Below are positions 27,611-37,252 of a DNA stretch of 64,000 nt, in pieces. The stretch comes from Wolbachia endosymbiont of Folsomia candida (GTDB taxonomy: Bacteria; Pseudomonadota; Alphaproteobacteria; Rickettsiales; Anaplasmataceae). The notes beneath the pieces are model-generated. The model made no database searches and was not told where the DNA came from. It worked only from the letters and a program-made list of their open reading frames with translations. The first letter of the stretch is position 1, and the number at the start of each line of letters is the position of its first letter. The stretch covers positions 1,364,001-1,428,000 of the forward strand of contig NZ_CP015510.2 in NCBI RefSeq assembly GCF_001931755.2, given 5' to 3'. A program made the position numbers and the translations under genes.

Positions 27611-28459
27611 ATGGCAAATTTGCCTGAAGTCACTGTGCGTGACTTAGCCGGATCTGGTGTACATTTTGGTCACAAAACTGGTCGTTGGAACGCAAAAATG
27701 GCTCCATATATATATGGGGTACATCAAGAAAATCGTATACATATAATCGATTTGAGAAAAACATTACCATTGCTGCAGATAGCTATGAAGGCTTTGCATG
27801 ACGTTGCATCTCAGGGTGGTCGTATTCTATTTGTGGGTACAAAGTTTCAAGCTTTAGATATTATTGCAAGTGAAGCAATTCGTTGTGGTCAATACTATGT
27901 AAATTATCGTTGGCTTGGTGGCATGTTGACTAATTGGGGTACAGTTTCTACTTCGATAAAAACATTAATCCAATATGAGAAAATATTAAATGATGAGGAC
28001 AGCCTTTTAACAAAAAAAGAATTAGGGAATATTGATAAGAAAAAGGAAAAGCTTGATAAGGCGCTTGGTGGTATTAGAGAAATGGGAGCGGTTCCTGATA
28101 TCTTGTTTATTATTGATACTAATAAAGAGCATATTGCAGTTAAGGAAGCCAAAAAATTAGGAATTCCAATAGTTGCAATACTTGATACTAATTCCGATCC
28201 TGATGGTATTACTTATCCTATACCTGGAAATGATGATTCAAGAAAATCAATAGAGCTATATTGTAGATTGGCCGCTGATTTTATATTAGCTGGTATAGAA
28301 TCTAGTTTAACGAGATCTGGACTGAAAATTGATGAAATAAATGATGACGATTTTATTCAAGATAAAGAAGATGGTATTGTGCAAACTAAAAAAAGACGTA
28401 GTAAAGTTTATAAAGAAGACGAAAAGGAGGTAATAACAGATGAAAGTGAATCCAAATAA
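27611..28459 (+). CDS. rpsB: 30S ribosomal protein S2
   Basis: 282 residues from ATG 27611, which has GGAGGA at the proper spacing; the ATG at 27581 would add ten odd residues. Family motifs: [65 protein letters not shown]. The C-terminal tail (about 45 residues, Lys/Asp/Glu-rich) is longer than in E. coli (241 residues). The tsf start lies within its last 20 bases. First gene of rpsB-tsf-pyrH-frr. Confidence 0.96.
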   Translation: MANLPEVTVRDLAGSGVHFGHKTGRWNAKMAPYIYGVHQENRIHIIDLRKTLPLLQIAMKALHDVASQGGRILFVGTKFQALDIIASEAIRCGQYYVNYRWLGGMLTNWGTVSTSIKTLIQYEKILNDEDSLLTKKELGNIDKKKEKLDKALGGIREMGAVPDILFIIDTNKEHIAVKEAKKLGIPIVAILDTNSDPDGITYPIPGNDDSRKSIELYCRLAADFILAGIESSLTRSGLKIDEINDDDFIQDKEDGIVQTKKRRSKVYKEDEKEVITDESESK

Positions 28460-29309
28460 CATAAAAGAATTACGTGATAGAACAGGACTTGGTTTAAGTG
28501 ATTGTAAAAAAGCGTTAGAAGAGTGTGATGGTGATGTTGATAAAGCGGCTGGCAAGTTACGTGCGGTAGGACTTGCTAAAGCCGATAAAAAATCCGGTAG
28601 AGTCGCTTCAGATGGGCTTGTTGCTATGCATTTGATCGAAAATTGCGGCATGTTGGTTGAATTGAATTGTGAAACTGATTTTGTCGCTCGAAATGAAAGA
28701 TTTATTGAGCTGGCTGAAAATTTAGCATCACTTGCTTGCAAGGAGCGCTGTACTAGTATCGATGAATTAAAAAGCATTAAATACGGAGATATTGGCACAG
28801 TACAAGAAGCAGTGATGAATGGAAGTTCAGTGCTTGGTGAGAAATTAGACCTAAATAAGACTTGTTATTTGGAAGCTAAAGATGGAATTATTGCAGGTTA
28901 TGTGCATGGTGCTACATCTAACTTAGGTAAAATTGGTGCTTTAGTTGCACTGCAATCATCTGGTGATAAAGCAAAATTACAAGAGGTTGGAAAACAAATA
29001 GCAATGCACATAGTTGCTATGAAACCTGAAGCTTTGTCTGTAGATGATTTAGATCAAGAAAAGTTAAAAACTGAACGTTCTATAATTGAAGAGCAAGTAA
29101 AAGCCTTAAATAAACCTGAAGAGGTAACAAAAAAAATAGTGGATGGTCGTATAGCTAAATACTATGAAGAAGTTGTTTTATTAGAGCAAAAATTTATCAA
29201 GGATGACAAGATTAAGATTTCTGATTTTATAAAATCAAGTGAACTCAGTTTAAATTGTTCTATTAAATTATCTCATTATAAGTTACTTGTATTAGGCAAT
29301 GCAAATTAA
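28440..29309 (+). CDS. tsf: Elongation factor Ts
   Basis: 289 residues. N-terminal UBA-like motif [20 protein letters not shown], then [20 protein letters not shown] and [18 protein letters not shown], the core of the EF-Tu-binding domain. [11 protein letters not shown] appears in the middle. It recycles EF-Tu-GDP. Its ATG overlaps rpsB by 20 bases and has the strong Shine-Dalgarno AAGGAGGT at 28425-28432 inside rpsB. Confidence 0.96.
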   Translation: MKVNPNNIKELRDRTGLGLSDCKKALEECDGDVDKAAGKLRAVGLAKADKKSGRVASDGLVAMHLIENCGMLVELNCETDFVARNERFIELAENLASLACKERCTSIDELKSIKYGDIGTVQEAVMNGSSVLGEKLDLNKTCYLEAKDGIIAGYVHGATSNLGKIGALVALQSSGDKAKLQEVGKQIAMHIVAMKPEALSVDDLDQEKLKTERSIIEEQVKALNKPEEVTKKIVDGRIAKYYEEVVLLEQKFIKDDKIKISDFIKSSELSLNCSIKLSHYKLLVLGNAN

Positions 29310-29319
29310 ATAGCTAAAA

Positions 29320-30063
29320 ATGACTACCTCAGAAGGTGAACAAAACAAAATAAAGTACTCCAGGCTCCTGTTTAAAATCTCTGGAGAGGCTTTGATGGGA
29401 TCACAGCCTTTTGGTCATGATATGGGTGTAATAAACCAACTATGCAATGACATAGCTGATATTCATAAGCTTGGTGTTCAGGTGTGTATTGTTGTTGGTG
29501 GTGGAAACATTTTTCGTGGAACATCCGCTTCTTTGAGTGGCTGTGAAAGAGCAAGCAGTGATTATATTGGAATGCTTGCAACTATAATTAATGCTTTGAT
29601 TCTACAAAATTTTTTAGAAAAAAACTCAGTAATTTCTAGAGTGTTGTCTGCTATACCAATGGCTGCTATATGTGAACCTTATATCAGACGAAAAGCTATT
29701 CGCCATTTAGAAAAAGGTAGAGTTGTAATATTTGCAGCGGGTACTGGTAATCCATTTTTTACAACAGACACAGCTGCAGCTTTACGTGCTGTTGAAATGA
29801 ATTGTGATGTAATTCTAAAAGGTACGCAAGTAAGCGGTGTATATTCTGCTGATCCGAAAAAAAATGAGGATGCCGTAATGTACGACAGGCTCTCTTACAC
29901 AGATTTGCTGGCACGTGATTTAAGAGTTATGGATGCATCAGCAATTTCACTTGCGCGTGAGAATTCAATTCCAATCATAGTTTTTTCTTTGAAGGGAGAA
30001 AAAATAGTTAATATCATTAAAGGCAAAGGAACTTATACTATAGTTTCAGATTCTAAACATTAG
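29320..30063 (+). CDS. pyrH: UMP kinase (uridylate kinase)
   Basis: 247 residues. Amino-acid-kinase fold motifs: [46 protein letters not shown], and [20 protein letters not shown] near the C-terminus. Converts UMP to UDP in pyrimidine synthesis. It lies 10 bases after tsf, the usual tsf-pyrH-frr order. Confidence 0.96.
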   Translation: MTTSEGEQNKIKYSRLLFKISGEALMGSQPFGHDMGVINQLCNDIADIHKLGVQVCIVVGGGNIFRGTSASLSGCERASSDYIGMLATIINALILQNFLEKNSVISRVLSAIPMAAICEPYIRRKAIRHLEKGRVVIFAAGTGNPFFTTDTAAALRAVEMNCDVILKGTQVSGVYSADPKKNEDAVMYDRLSYTDLLARDLRVMDASAISLARENSIPIIVFSLKGEKIVNIIKGKGTYTIVSDSKH

Positions 30064-30070
30064 GTAATTT

Positions 30071-30628
30071 ATGTTAAATGAGATAAAAACTAAAACAAAA
30101 GATAGAATGTTAAAAACTATTCAATCTTTTCACGACGATATTAAAGGTGTGCGAACCGGAAGAGCTAGTGCATCATTGCTTGATGGTATAGTTATAAATA
30201 TCTATGGTGGGCACCAAAAGCTCAGCCAAGTAGCAGGTGTTTCGGCTACAGATAATAAAACTCTATCAATTAAAGTTTGGGATGCAAGTGTTATCAGTGA
30301 AGTAAAAAATGCTATATTAAATGCTAATCTTAATTTAAATCCTGTGATTGAGGGCAGCACAATACGGATAACTCTTCCAGACTTAACGCAGGAGACGCGT
30401 GAAAAATTAGTGAAGCTATTACACCAATTTGCTGAAAATGCACGAATTGCAATTAGGAATATACGCAGGGATATAATAGAAGAATTAAAAAACATGGAAA
30501 AAAATAAAGAAATTTCGGAAGATGATTACCATAACCTTCACGACGAGGTACAAAAAATTACTAATGATAATATAAAAAAGATTGATAGCGAGTTATCCAC
30601 AAAAGAAAAGGATATATTGAGTCACTAA
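30071..30628 (+). CDS. frr: Ribosome recycling factor
   Basis: 185 residues. Motifs: GVRTGRASASLLDGIVINIYG, GVSATDNKTLSIKVWD and ITLPDLTQETREKLVKLLH, then the charged C-terminal helix with RNIRRDIIEELKNMEKNKEI. Dissociates post-termination ribosomes with EF-G. 7 bases after pyrH. Confidence 0.96.
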   Translation: MLNEIKTKTKDRMLKTIQSFHDDIKGVRTGRASASLLDGIVINIYGGHQKLSQVAGVSATDNKTLSIKVWDASVISEVKNAILNANLNLNPVIEGSTIRITLPDLTQETREKLVKLLHQFAENARIAIRNIRRDIIEELKNMEKNKEISEDDYHNLHDEVQKITNDNIKKIDSELSTKEKDILSH

Positions 30629-30634
30629 GTTAAT

Positions 30635-31183
30635 ATGAAAGGAACCTTCAGTAGTGAAAAAGAAAAAATTGCATGCAATGCCCTGGAGGTAGCTTATACA
30701 CAACAGTACAAACGTTCCAGTATTGCACAATATTATACAGTAAATGATGTCATAAACATGCATGCTTTCTTGTCATCCCAGTGCCTTTTTTTCTTGTCAT
30801 CCCAGTGCGTGACACTGGGATCCATCTTATTTTCATCATGGACATTATATGCTCCAAGAATCTGTTATACATTGCCCTCTTCCTGTCATCCAAGTAGCGG
30901 ACTACTCAGATCCATCTTATTTTCATTATGGACATTATATGCTACAAGAATCTGTTGTTCATTGCATAATTTGCAAATATTTTTATACCTAGATCCCAGT
31001 GTCACGCACTGGGATGACAGGAAAGAGAGCTACTGGGATGACAGGGGAAAAAGGCGCTGGAATGACAGGAAAGAGGGCTACTTGGATGACACCTTTCAAG
31101 TGGAGGTTACTCCCAAACCACAATTTTTGTACAGTGATATACTAAGTACTCAGATAACATCTGGTCGTTTAGGTGAACTCTGA
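30635..31183 (+). CDS. Doubtful open frame spanning a palindromic repeat block
   Basis: 182-codon frame just after frr. The first about 44 codons ([20 protein letters not shown]) precede the repeats. The rest is the translation of inverted and direct repeats (for example [20 protein letters not shown]), which recur elsewhere as non-coding DNA. It stays open through a 340-base repeat block and stops directly before uppS. It could be a passive frame, or a relic of an older gene invaded by repeats. I would not treat it as a functional protein without expression data. Confidence 0.25.
   Translation: MKGTFSSEKEKIACNALEVAYTQQYKRSSIAQYYTVNDVINMHAFLSSQCLFFLSSQCVTLGSILFSSWTLYAPRICYTLPSSCHPSSGLLRSILFSLWTLYATRICCSLHNLQIFLYLDPSVTHWDDRKESYWDDRGKRRWNDRKEGYLDDTFQVEVTPKPQFLYSDILSTQITSGRLGEL
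30771..31091. repeat. Large composite palindromic element (family A) between frr and uppS
   Basis: A perfect 28-base inverted pair (30795-30822 and 30992-31019, TGTCATCCCAGTGCGTGACA and on) surrounds two direct copies of a 57-base unit (30819-30875 and 30909-30965, four mismatches). Further TGTCATCC and GGATGACA ends lie outside, to 30771 and 31091. Related to copies at 5276, 49241 and 53242. Confidence 0.85.
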
Positions 31184-31879
31184 ATGTTGAATCAAGAATC
31201 TTTACCAAAACATTTAGCAATTATTATGGATGGTAATGGGAGATGGGCAAATAGCCAAGGAAAAACAAAAACTGATGGTTATACAAAGGGTGGTGAAGTT
31301 GCATACGATATCGCTAAGCATTGTACAACTCTTACCATACCTTATTTAACTTTGTATGCATTTTCCATGGAAAATTGGCTGAGGCCTAAAGATGAAACTG
31401 ATGGTCTGCTTGATTTATTTTACTCAATCTTAACTAATGAAGATAAGGTCAAGTTTTTTTGTGATTATAACATTAAACTGAATTTTATCGGTAATTTAAG
31501 TTTATTACCTACCAAAGTATTAGACCGAATTAAAAAAGTAGAAGAAATTACATATGAAAATGATAGTTTATTACTCACTATAGCAATCAGTTATGGAGCA
31601 AAACAAGAAATCATTCATGCGGTTAATAGTATTACCAAAAGTAATATTGGTCAAATATCAGAAGATGAATTTAAAAAATTTCTGTATACTAAGGATCTGC
31701 CAGAACTGGATCTATTAATTAGGACTGGTGGGGAAAAGAGACTAAGCAATTTTTTGTTATTGCAAGCAGCTTATGCCGAATTACACTTTTGTGACACTTT
31801 ATGGCCTGATTTTTCTTGCCAAGATTTGAGTGAAGCACTAGAAGAATATAAAAAAAGAAAGAGGAGATATGGTAGATAA
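31184..31879 (+). CDS. uppS: Undecaprenyl (polyprenyl) diphosphate synthase
   Basis: 231 residues. Cis-prenyltransferase motifs HLAIIMDGNGRWANSQG, LYAFSMENWLRPKDE, and DLLIRTGGEKRLSNFLL, with YAELHFCDTLWPDF at the end. Makes the C55 carrier for lipid II. The ATG directly follows the stop of the doubtful repeat frame. Its end overlaps cdsA by 11 bases, so the two are translated together. Confidence 0.95.
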   Translation: MLNQESLPKHLAIIMDGNGRWANSQGKTKTDGYTKGGEVAYDIAKHCTTLTIPYLTLYAFSMENWLRPKDETDGLLDLFYSILTNEDKVKFFCDYNIKLNFIGNLSLLPTKVLDRIKKVEEITYENDSLLLTIAISYGAKQEIIHAVNSITKSNIGQISEDEFKKFLYTKDLPELDLLIRTGGEKRLSNFLLLQAAYAELHFCDTLWPDFSCQDLSEALEEYKKRKRRYGR

Positions 31880-32495
31880 TAATTTCATAATCAGAATGCT
31901 GTCTTCAATAGTGATATTGTTCATATTCTCTTTTGCTACATATTTTAGTGATTTATCCTTTTACCTGTTAATTTTCTCAATAGCAGTCTTATCTTCTTTT
32001 GAGTGGTACAATTTAACAGGAGGGAATAAAATTCTATATATTTTTGCATTATTACTAATTGCATTACCAAATGCTTCGTTAATATATTTGTACAATTTGC
32101 CACAAGGAAAATACGCATTAGTATGGCTTGTTTTAACCATTTGGGGAATCGATGTTACTGCCTATTTATTTGGCAAAAATTTCGGTGGAGCGAGAATTTG
32201 CGCAATGATTAGCCCTGGTAAAACTTGGTCAGGACTGCTCGGCGCAATATTAGCTGGAATGGTGTGTACAATTTTTGGATCGGTATTTTTTGGCTTATTT
32301 TCAATTCTTTATTCTCCAATCATTGGATTTGCAATCGCTATTTTAGCACAACTTGGCGATTTCACTGAATCATTCATGAAACGAGCCTATGGTGTTAAAG
32401 ATAGTGGGGGTATCATACCAGGTCATGGTGGAGTGCTCGACCGTATGGACAGCTTCATTTTTACCGCTCCTCTTATCGCTATTTACATAAGTTAA
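31869..32495 (+). CDS. cdsA: Phosphatidate cytidylyltransferase
   Basis: 208 residues, several membrane helices. The C-terminal signature is complete: KRAYGVKDSGGIIPGHGG followed by VLDRMDS. WGIDVTAYLFGKNFGGARI and SPGKTWSGLLGAI are also present. Makes CDP-diacylglycerol for phospholipid synthesis. Shorter than E. coli CdsA (about 285), but within the range of Rickettsiales proteins. Overlaps uppS by 11 bases. Confidence 0.94.
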   Translation: MVDNNFIIRMLSSIVILFIFSFATYFSDLSFYLLIFSIAVLSSFEWYNLTGGNKILYIFALLLIALPNASLIYLYNLPQGKYALVWLVLTIWGIDVTAYLFGKNFGGARICAMISPGKTWSGLLGAILAGMVCTIFGSVFFGLFSILYSPIIGFAIAILAQLGDFTESFMKRAYGVKDSGGIIPGHGGVLDRMDSFIFTAPLIAIYIS

Positions 32496-32522
32496 CCAAC
32501 TTAAGGGAAATAAACACTACTG

Positions 32523-32726
32523 TTAAATTTCTTCTTGTAATTTGCCCTCTTCCTTTTCTGTAACTGCTTCTACAGTACATTCATGAACAAATGTAGTTTC
32601 GCAATAGGGGCAAGCAATTTCCTTTTCTTCCCCCATATCTAGATATATTAACGGGTGACCGGAACCTTCATCGCTCCCATCACCGTGACAACAAACTTTT
32701 CTATTATTAACTTTCACTGTTGACAT
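32523..32726 (-). CDS. Zinc-finger domain protein (zf-CHCC, NDUFS6-like)
   Basis: 67 residues. A Cys/His zinc site of the zf-CHCC family: VCCHGDGSDEGSGHPLIYLD, then ACPYCETTFV. In mitochondria the related protein is the complex I subunit NDUFS6; the bacterial role is inferred from that family. Short acidic C-terminal tail. Has its own ATG after AAAGGAGCAAC. Confidence 0.85.
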   Translation of the reverse strand: MSTVKVNNRKVCCHGDGSDEGSGHPLIYLDMGEEKEIACPYCETTFVHECTVEAVTEKEEGKLQEEI

Positions 32727-32797
32727 GTTGCTCCTTTGATTTACAACATTTTATATATTAATTATACTCATTTTAGGATAAAAAGCAATAAACACTA

Positions 32798-33301
32798 TTA
32801 TCCTTTCTTTATTTCATTTAGGTTAATCAACTCATTTTGAACACCTTTCGGCACAAACTTGCTAACATCTCCTTTTAGCCTTGCTATTTCTTTTACAAAG
32901 CTTGATGAAATAAATTGGGTATCTTCAGAAGCAGGAAGAAATATGGTTTCAATTTCAGGAAGAAGTTTATAATTCACCCAACTCATTTGAAACTCATAAT
33001 CAAAATCTGACACTGCTCTTAAGCCCCTAATAATAATAGAAGCATTCTGTTCTTTTGCAAAATTCATTAGCAATCCATTAAAAGATATAACATCTGCACC
33101 AATCCCTAATTCTTTAATTTCATTTTCAGCCATACTTGTGCGTAACTTTGCACTAAAAGCGGCATGCTTATTAATATTTTCTGCAACCCCGATTATTAAT
33201 TTATCAACCAGTTTACACGCTCTTTTTATTATGTCAATATGGCCAAAAGTTATAGGATCAAACGTACCTGGATAAATGCCTATTCTATTATTAATTTCCA
33301 T
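32798..33301 (-). CDS. coaD: Phosphopantetheine adenylyltransferase
   Basis: 167 residues. Nucleotidyltransferase signature RIGIYPGTFDPITFGHIDII, then ASIIIRGLRAVSDFDYEFQM and the C-terminal QFISSSFVKEIARLKGDVS. Fourth step of coenzyme A synthesis. Typical length (about 160). Minus strand, single gene, next to tRNA-Phe. Confidence 0.96.
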   Translation of the reverse strand: MEINNRIGIYPGTFDPITFGHIDIIKRACKLVDKLIIGVAENINKHAAFSAKLRTSMAENEIKELGIGADVISFNGLLMNFAKEQNASIIIRGLRAVSDFDYEFQMSWVNYKLLPEIETIFLPASEDTQFISSSFVKEIARLKGDVSKFVPKGVQNELINLNEIKKG

Positions 33302-33381
33302 CCTTTGCTTTTATATAAACCACTTTAAAAATTTTTCATAGACATAATAACATTTTTATCTAAAAATGAAAGTATGTGTTT

Positions 33382-33454
33382 GGCCTGATAGCTCAGTTGG
33401 TAGAGCAAAGGACTGAAAATCCTTGTGTCGCTGGTTCGATTCCTGCTCAGGCCA
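33382..33454 (+). tRNA. tRNA-Phe (anticodon GAA)
   Basis: Acceptor GGCCTGA/TCAGGCC, D-arm GCTC/GAGC, anticodon stem AGGA/TCCT with loop CTGAAAA (GAA), T-arm CTGG TTCGATT CCTG, discriminator A. Confidence 0.96.
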
Positions 33455-33543
33455 CCTTTCTGCATGTCGTTATTAATAATTTTTATTGATTAATATATTA
33501 ATTTATACTATAATATTAATATATTAACTATTAAATTAAAATC

Positions 33544-34830
33544 ATGATACATAAATATTATAATAAAGTGTTTAATATCTTATTAATTATAGCTTTATTA
33601 TTTAGCAGCAGTTTTACTCATGCAAACACTCGCAAAAACTTGCACATAAGAAATGAACTTCTTTCAAAACTTTACTCTGATGAACAAATGCTAGAAGAAT
33701 ATGAGGCAGAAGAAGGAGTGTATTATGATGATTCGAACCCAGAACAGACAACGCAGTTACCAGTGGAAGTATCACCAGAGCTTCAAGAGAACTCCAATGA
33801 TGACATAACACCTCTTTCGAAACCTATTTATAATGAGAAATTTTTAGAAGAGGCTGAGACGAGCACCACAGAATACTCAAATGTATTTGAGGAGCACAGT
33901 CAAACTTCGACAACAAAGCTGCCATCAGAAATCGAGTTTCAAAAAAGTTCTATAGTTGTTGGTTTAGTAAAAACAGAAGAAGAAACATACCCACATGAGC
34001 TTGGATTATCTCAAAATGTGTATGAGATGTTCAATAGCTTTGGAGTTAAAACTGTATTAATTGATTATAATAAAATAATTAACCTTAAAAAAATTCAAGA
34101 AGAGTCACTGAGCCTTGCACATCAAGATGAGATGCTTGCAAGAAAGTTAACATTAGATCGAATAAAAATTGAAGTTGCAAAATTTGTTGAAGAAAAAAAA
34201 ATAAATAGAATATTTATTCCAGGCAATTATTATAATCTACATTCAGAACCATTTCCTCCTACTCCATACCGCCAGCTTGTTACAGAGGCAATTGTGAAAG
34301 TGGTGGATGATAACCCTACAATTCACTTACTTGGAATATGTGGCGGTTTGCAGGGCATTATGAGTGCAAAAGGAATTGAAGTAGTACATGTGGCAAATAT
34401 GGTGAATGATGAAGAGGAGCAAAGATCTCATTTAAAATCTGCACCTAACCCACAGGAGGAATGTGTACCTCTCCAACAGATAAAAATAGTTCCGAATAGT
34501 CGTTTAGCAGACGTAGTAGGTAAATTCTTAATACCTGACGAGAATGGCTGGTTTTCAACGTGCTTTCCAGATGCTCATTCAGGAGCAGTGAATAATACAC
34601 CAGAAAACAGAAGTAAATTAGAGTCACTTGGATATAAAATTGTAGCATTTTCGAAAGATGGAGTAATAGAAGCGATTGAAGATAAGCATGGCAATGTTTA
34701 TTTCCAGAGTCACCCTGAAGCTCTTGTGGTAAAATCAGATAAAAACATCTATTTGTCAAATCAGAAGGAACGTCAAGTGTCAACATTAGTTGCTATAGCA
34801 ATTATAAATGACTTTCTTTACCGTGCTTGA
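33544..34830 (+). CDS. Exported class I glutamine-amidotransferase-like (peptidase C26) protein with in-frame repeat
   Basis: 428 residues. N-terminal signal peptide (KVFNILLIIALLFSSSFTHA), then about 110 residues of low-complexity linker, then the catalytic domain. The nucleophile motif is LLGICGGLQGIMSAKG, with the His-Glu pair in VYFQSHPEAL. RIFIPGNYYNLHSEPFPPTP resembles the substrate loop of gamma-glutamyl-GABA hydrolases. The linker holds a family B element (about residues 97-136) and a shorter related stretch (EQTTQLPVEVSPEL). It probably hydrolyses gamma-glutamyl amides outside the cytoplasm; substrate unknown. Confidence 0.8.
   Translation: MIHKYYNKVFNILLIIALLFSSSFTHANTRKNLHIRNELLSKLYSDEQMLEEYEAEEGVYYDDSNPEQTTQLPVEVSPELQENSNDDITPLSKPIYNEKFLEEAETSTTEYSNVFEEHSQTSTTKLPSEIEFQKSSIVVGLVKTEEETYPHELGLSQNVYEMFNSFGVKTVLIDYNKIINLKKIQEESLSLAHQDEMLARKLTLDRIKIEVAKFVEEKKINRIFIPGNYYNLHSEPFPPTPYRQLVTEAIVKVVDDNPTIHLLGICGGLQGIMSAKGIEVVHVANMVNDEEEQRSHLKSAPNPQEECVPLQQIKIVPNSRLADVVGKFLIPDENGWFSTCFPDAHSGAVNNTPENRSKLESLGYKIVAFSKDGVIEAIEDKHGNVYFQSHPEALVVKSDKNIYLSNQKERQVSTLVAIAIINDFLYRA
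33832..33951 (+). repeat. Family B element in frame in the amidotransferase-like gene
   Basis: Matches 6688-6810 and 24244-24363. Encodes NEKFLEEAETSTTEYSNVFE and onward to LPSEIEFQKSS, placed in the linker between signal peptide and enzyme. Confidence 0.8.
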
Positions 34831-34948
34831 TTAACGTCGAGTGTTATTTTATGCCTTGATTCCACTACGGTTTTATATATAAAAATTCAACTATCAATGG
34901 TAATTTAAAGAGAAAAAATACTCTATTTATACCTGAAAACACATTCTG

Positions 34949-34977
34949 TTGACAACTTTCAAGTAAATATTAATAAT
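34949..34977 (+). promoter_or_regulatory. Candidate promoter of the CPBP protease gene
   Basis: TTGACA (34949-34954), 17 bases, AATAAT (34972-34977). Confidence 0.45.
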
Positions 34978-35002
34978 GTGAAAAAGAAATTCAGGGGTGC
35001 AT

Positions 35003-35824
35003 ATGAATTCAACCACTATTAATTGTACATTGTTTGTTGTAATCACCTATTTGTTGACATGTATTATGGCTTGGAGCTTACCTCCAGAATATGTAACATT
35101 AGCAACATTTGTTCCAGCTACAGTTGCAATTTTACTAACAGTTTACAATAAGCAAAAGATAAGAGATCTTTTTAAACGTAGTTCACTAAAAAATTGTTTA
35201 TTGGGGGTTATAATTCCTGTTGTAGTTTTTATGTTATACAGTTGCATGTTATTAATAATTACGTGGTTAGGTTTTTCATTTTTGAATATGAAATACACGT
35301 TAGAGAAAGTAAAAGACTTTAGTGTAGCAAGGATATTATTTGTCCTGTTGGTGAGTTTTGCAATACAGATTGTGTGTACTCTTGGTGAAGAGATAGGTTG
35401 GCGCAGCTACCTGCTCAAAAACCTTAAAAGCCAAATACCAAATTTTTATATGAGAGCAACTGTTGTCGGTCTTATTTGGGGAATATGGCACATACCACTA
35501 TATAAAGCTATTGGTCCATCGTTCTGGGAGGATGGTTTTACACTTCCGATTATTTGTGCTTTTATTCTTGCGATTTGTGCATATTCTATAATGTTCACCT
35601 GGTTATTTGAAAAAGATAATTCGGTTTGGCCAGTAAATATTGCTCATGCAACATCCAATTTTTTTACTCAAACTTTTCCGCTTTTATTTACAACAATATC
35701 TCTTCCAGTGCCAAATCATGTTTCAATAATTGGCCATATATTAATAGCGGTTGCATATTTTATTGTTGCAATGGGTGTTATTTGGTTTGATAAAACTCGT
35801 GGGCGTCGTTTGAGTAATTCATAA
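35003..35824 (+). CDS. CPBP-family intramembrane metalloprotease (CAAX-protease-like)
   Basis: About 273 residues, eight or so membrane helices. Three family motifs are visible: EExxxR in TLGEEIGWRSYLLKNL, a WH site in GLIWGIWHIPLYK, and HxxxN in NIAHATSNFFTQ. CPBP (Abi) proteins are intramembrane glutamic-type proteases involved in prenyl-protein processing or, in some bacteria, in self-immunity. ATG 35003 or GTG 34997 could be the start. Carries its own promoter-like sequence. Confidence 0.88.
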   Translation: MNSTTINCTLFVVITYLLTCIMAWSLPPEYVTLATFVPATVAILLTVYNKQKIRDLFKRSSLKNCLLGVIIPVVVFMLYSCMLLIITWLGFSFLNMKYTLEKVKDFSVARILFVLLVSFAIQIVCTLGEEIGWRSYLLKNLKSQIPNFYMRATVVGLIWGIWHIPLYKAIGPSFWEDGFTLPIICAFILAICAYSIMFTWLFEKDNSVWPVNIAHATSNFFTQTFPLLFTTISLPVPNHVSIIGHILIAVAYFIVAMGVIWFDKTRGRRLSNS

Positions 35825-35835
35825 GCCAAATAGCT

Positions 35836-35945
35836 ATGCAACAAAGCCGAATGACATCAATAGTTCACGCACTAAACTAGAAGTTTATGCAGTTGTGTGT
35901 CCGCTACTCGGATGACAGAGTTTCGAAAGAAGTCTAGCAAGAAAT
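35836..35945. repeat. Fragments of palindromic repeats
   Basis: ATGCAACAAAGCCGAATGAC (35836-35855) is nearly identical to 53373-53392. CGGATGACAG is followed by AGTTTCGAAAGAAGTCTA (from about 35921), the right end of the element at 47614-47768. Looks like overlapping remains of several elements. Confidence 0.6.
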
Positions 35946-36009
35946 GTCCTTGTCTTAAAAATTTAAATGTTATATTGTTGTTCATACGTTTCTCATAAAA
36001 AAATTTTCA

Positions 36010-37185
36010 ATGCTATTGCCTTTCTTACTAATTCTATCTCTAATTGCTAAGTTCATTGAAATTGACATTTCCGTACCTAGTTTTCCTGATATAGTCCGCT
36101 ATTTTAACGTACCGGAAGGAACAATTCAATTAACTATCGCATATAACTTTTTGGGTTTTTGCATTGGTGGATTATTTTTTGGTCCATTGTCTGAATGCTA
36201 CGGCAGAAGAAAAATGATGATTATAGGTAGTACCTTACTGCTAATCGGTGCTATTGGTTGCGTATTTGCACCATCGGTTTTTTGGCTTTTAATTGCTCGT
36301 TTTATTCAAGGTATTGGTGCCAGCGCGTCTGTAGTTGCGTTTGCCATAGTTGGAGATAGTTATCAAGGTGACAAAGCAGTAAAGTTTATAGGTATTATGA
36401 ACGCAACTCTAACTATAGTAATGGCAATTGCGCCTGTTTTAGGAAGCTTTATTAATGAAGCTGTAGGATGGCGTGGTAATTATGCAACTGTTGCAGTAAT
36501 TTGTTTGATCTCCTGGATTTTACTGCTTTTAGCGCTACCGGAAACAAAAAAAGACCGCTCGGTTTTCAGTTTAAAAAAAATGATGCAAGACTACAGGCAG
36601 TTATTATCTAGCTCAAAATTCGTTACATTGTCTTTAATACCAAGTCTCTTTTCCTCTGCATATATGTCATTCATTACTTGTGGACCATTTTTATATATGG
36701 AAACTTTTGGGTTGCCAAGCAAAGTTTATGCACTACATCAAGGTATGATAGTAGGCTCCTTTTCTCTGACAAGCTTGTTTTCTGGTAGAATCCTACAAAA
36801 ATTTGGAGCAAGAGGGTGTGTAATGAATGGTACGGTTATCATAGTTATTGGCGCTCTACTACTTACAACATTAAGTGTATTCACACCTTATTCTCCTTAC
36901 TTGATAACGCTATCTATGATGATTTTTTCTATTGGTGCTGCAATCTGCCAGGCAGTAGTTTTTAATGCAACAATGAATGTTTTTCCTGAAATTAGAGGCA
37001 CAGCCTCTTCTGCAGTTTCATGCATAAGATCCTTTATAATGGCAATTTTTATAGGCTTAACAAGTTATGTCTACAATGGCCAAGTAATTAGTGTATCTCT
37101 TCTTGTTTTATCTGCAGTAATGTTAGAACTTGTTTTTACTGTATATTTGTTACGGTCACCTGAAAGTTTTGAGTCGACAAAGTAG
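36010..37185 (+). CDS. Bcr/CflA-type MFS drug-efflux transporter
   Basis: 391 residues, about twelve membrane helices. Motifs: FIEIDISVPSFPDIVRYFNV, FGPLSECYGRRKMMIIGS (the loop 2-3 MFS motif), and ARFIQGIGASASVVAFAIVG. The family exports drugs or small molecules against the proton gradient; the real substrate is not deducible. Start at ATG 36010 gives a slightly short N-terminus. The gap before it holds repeat fragments. Confidence 0.88.
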   Translation: MLLPFLLILSLIAKFIEIDISVPSFPDIVRYFNVPEGTIQLTIAYNFLGFCIGGLFFGPLSECYGRRKMMIIGSTLLLIGAIGCVFAPSVFWLLIARFIQGIGASASVVAFAIVGDSYQGDKAVKFIGIMNATLTIVMAIAPVLGSFINEAVGWRGNYATVAVICLISWILLLLALPETKKDRSVFSLKKMMQDYRQLLSSSKFVTLSLIPSLFSSAYMSFITCGPFLYMETFGLPSKVYALHQGMIVGSFSLTSLFSGRILQKFGARGCVMNGTVIIVIGALLLTTLSVFTPYSPYLITLSMMIFSIGAAICQAVVFNATMNVFPEIRGTASSAVSCIRSFIMAIFIGLTSYVYNGQVISVSLLVLSAVMLELVFTVYLLRSPESFESTK

Positions 37186-37252
37186 CAGTATTTGATTGCC
37201 ATTTTATGCTAAAATTGCTTTCTATGTTTGGCTATAGATTTAAATAAAAAAG

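Noticed and set aside
28307..28798. 163-residue open frame antisense to rpsB/tsf
   Set aside because: Overlaps two essential genes with strong motifs; composition follows the antisense strand.
30771..31091. CRISPR-like array
   Set aside because: Repeats are inverted and overlapping, with no regular spacers and no cas genes nearby.
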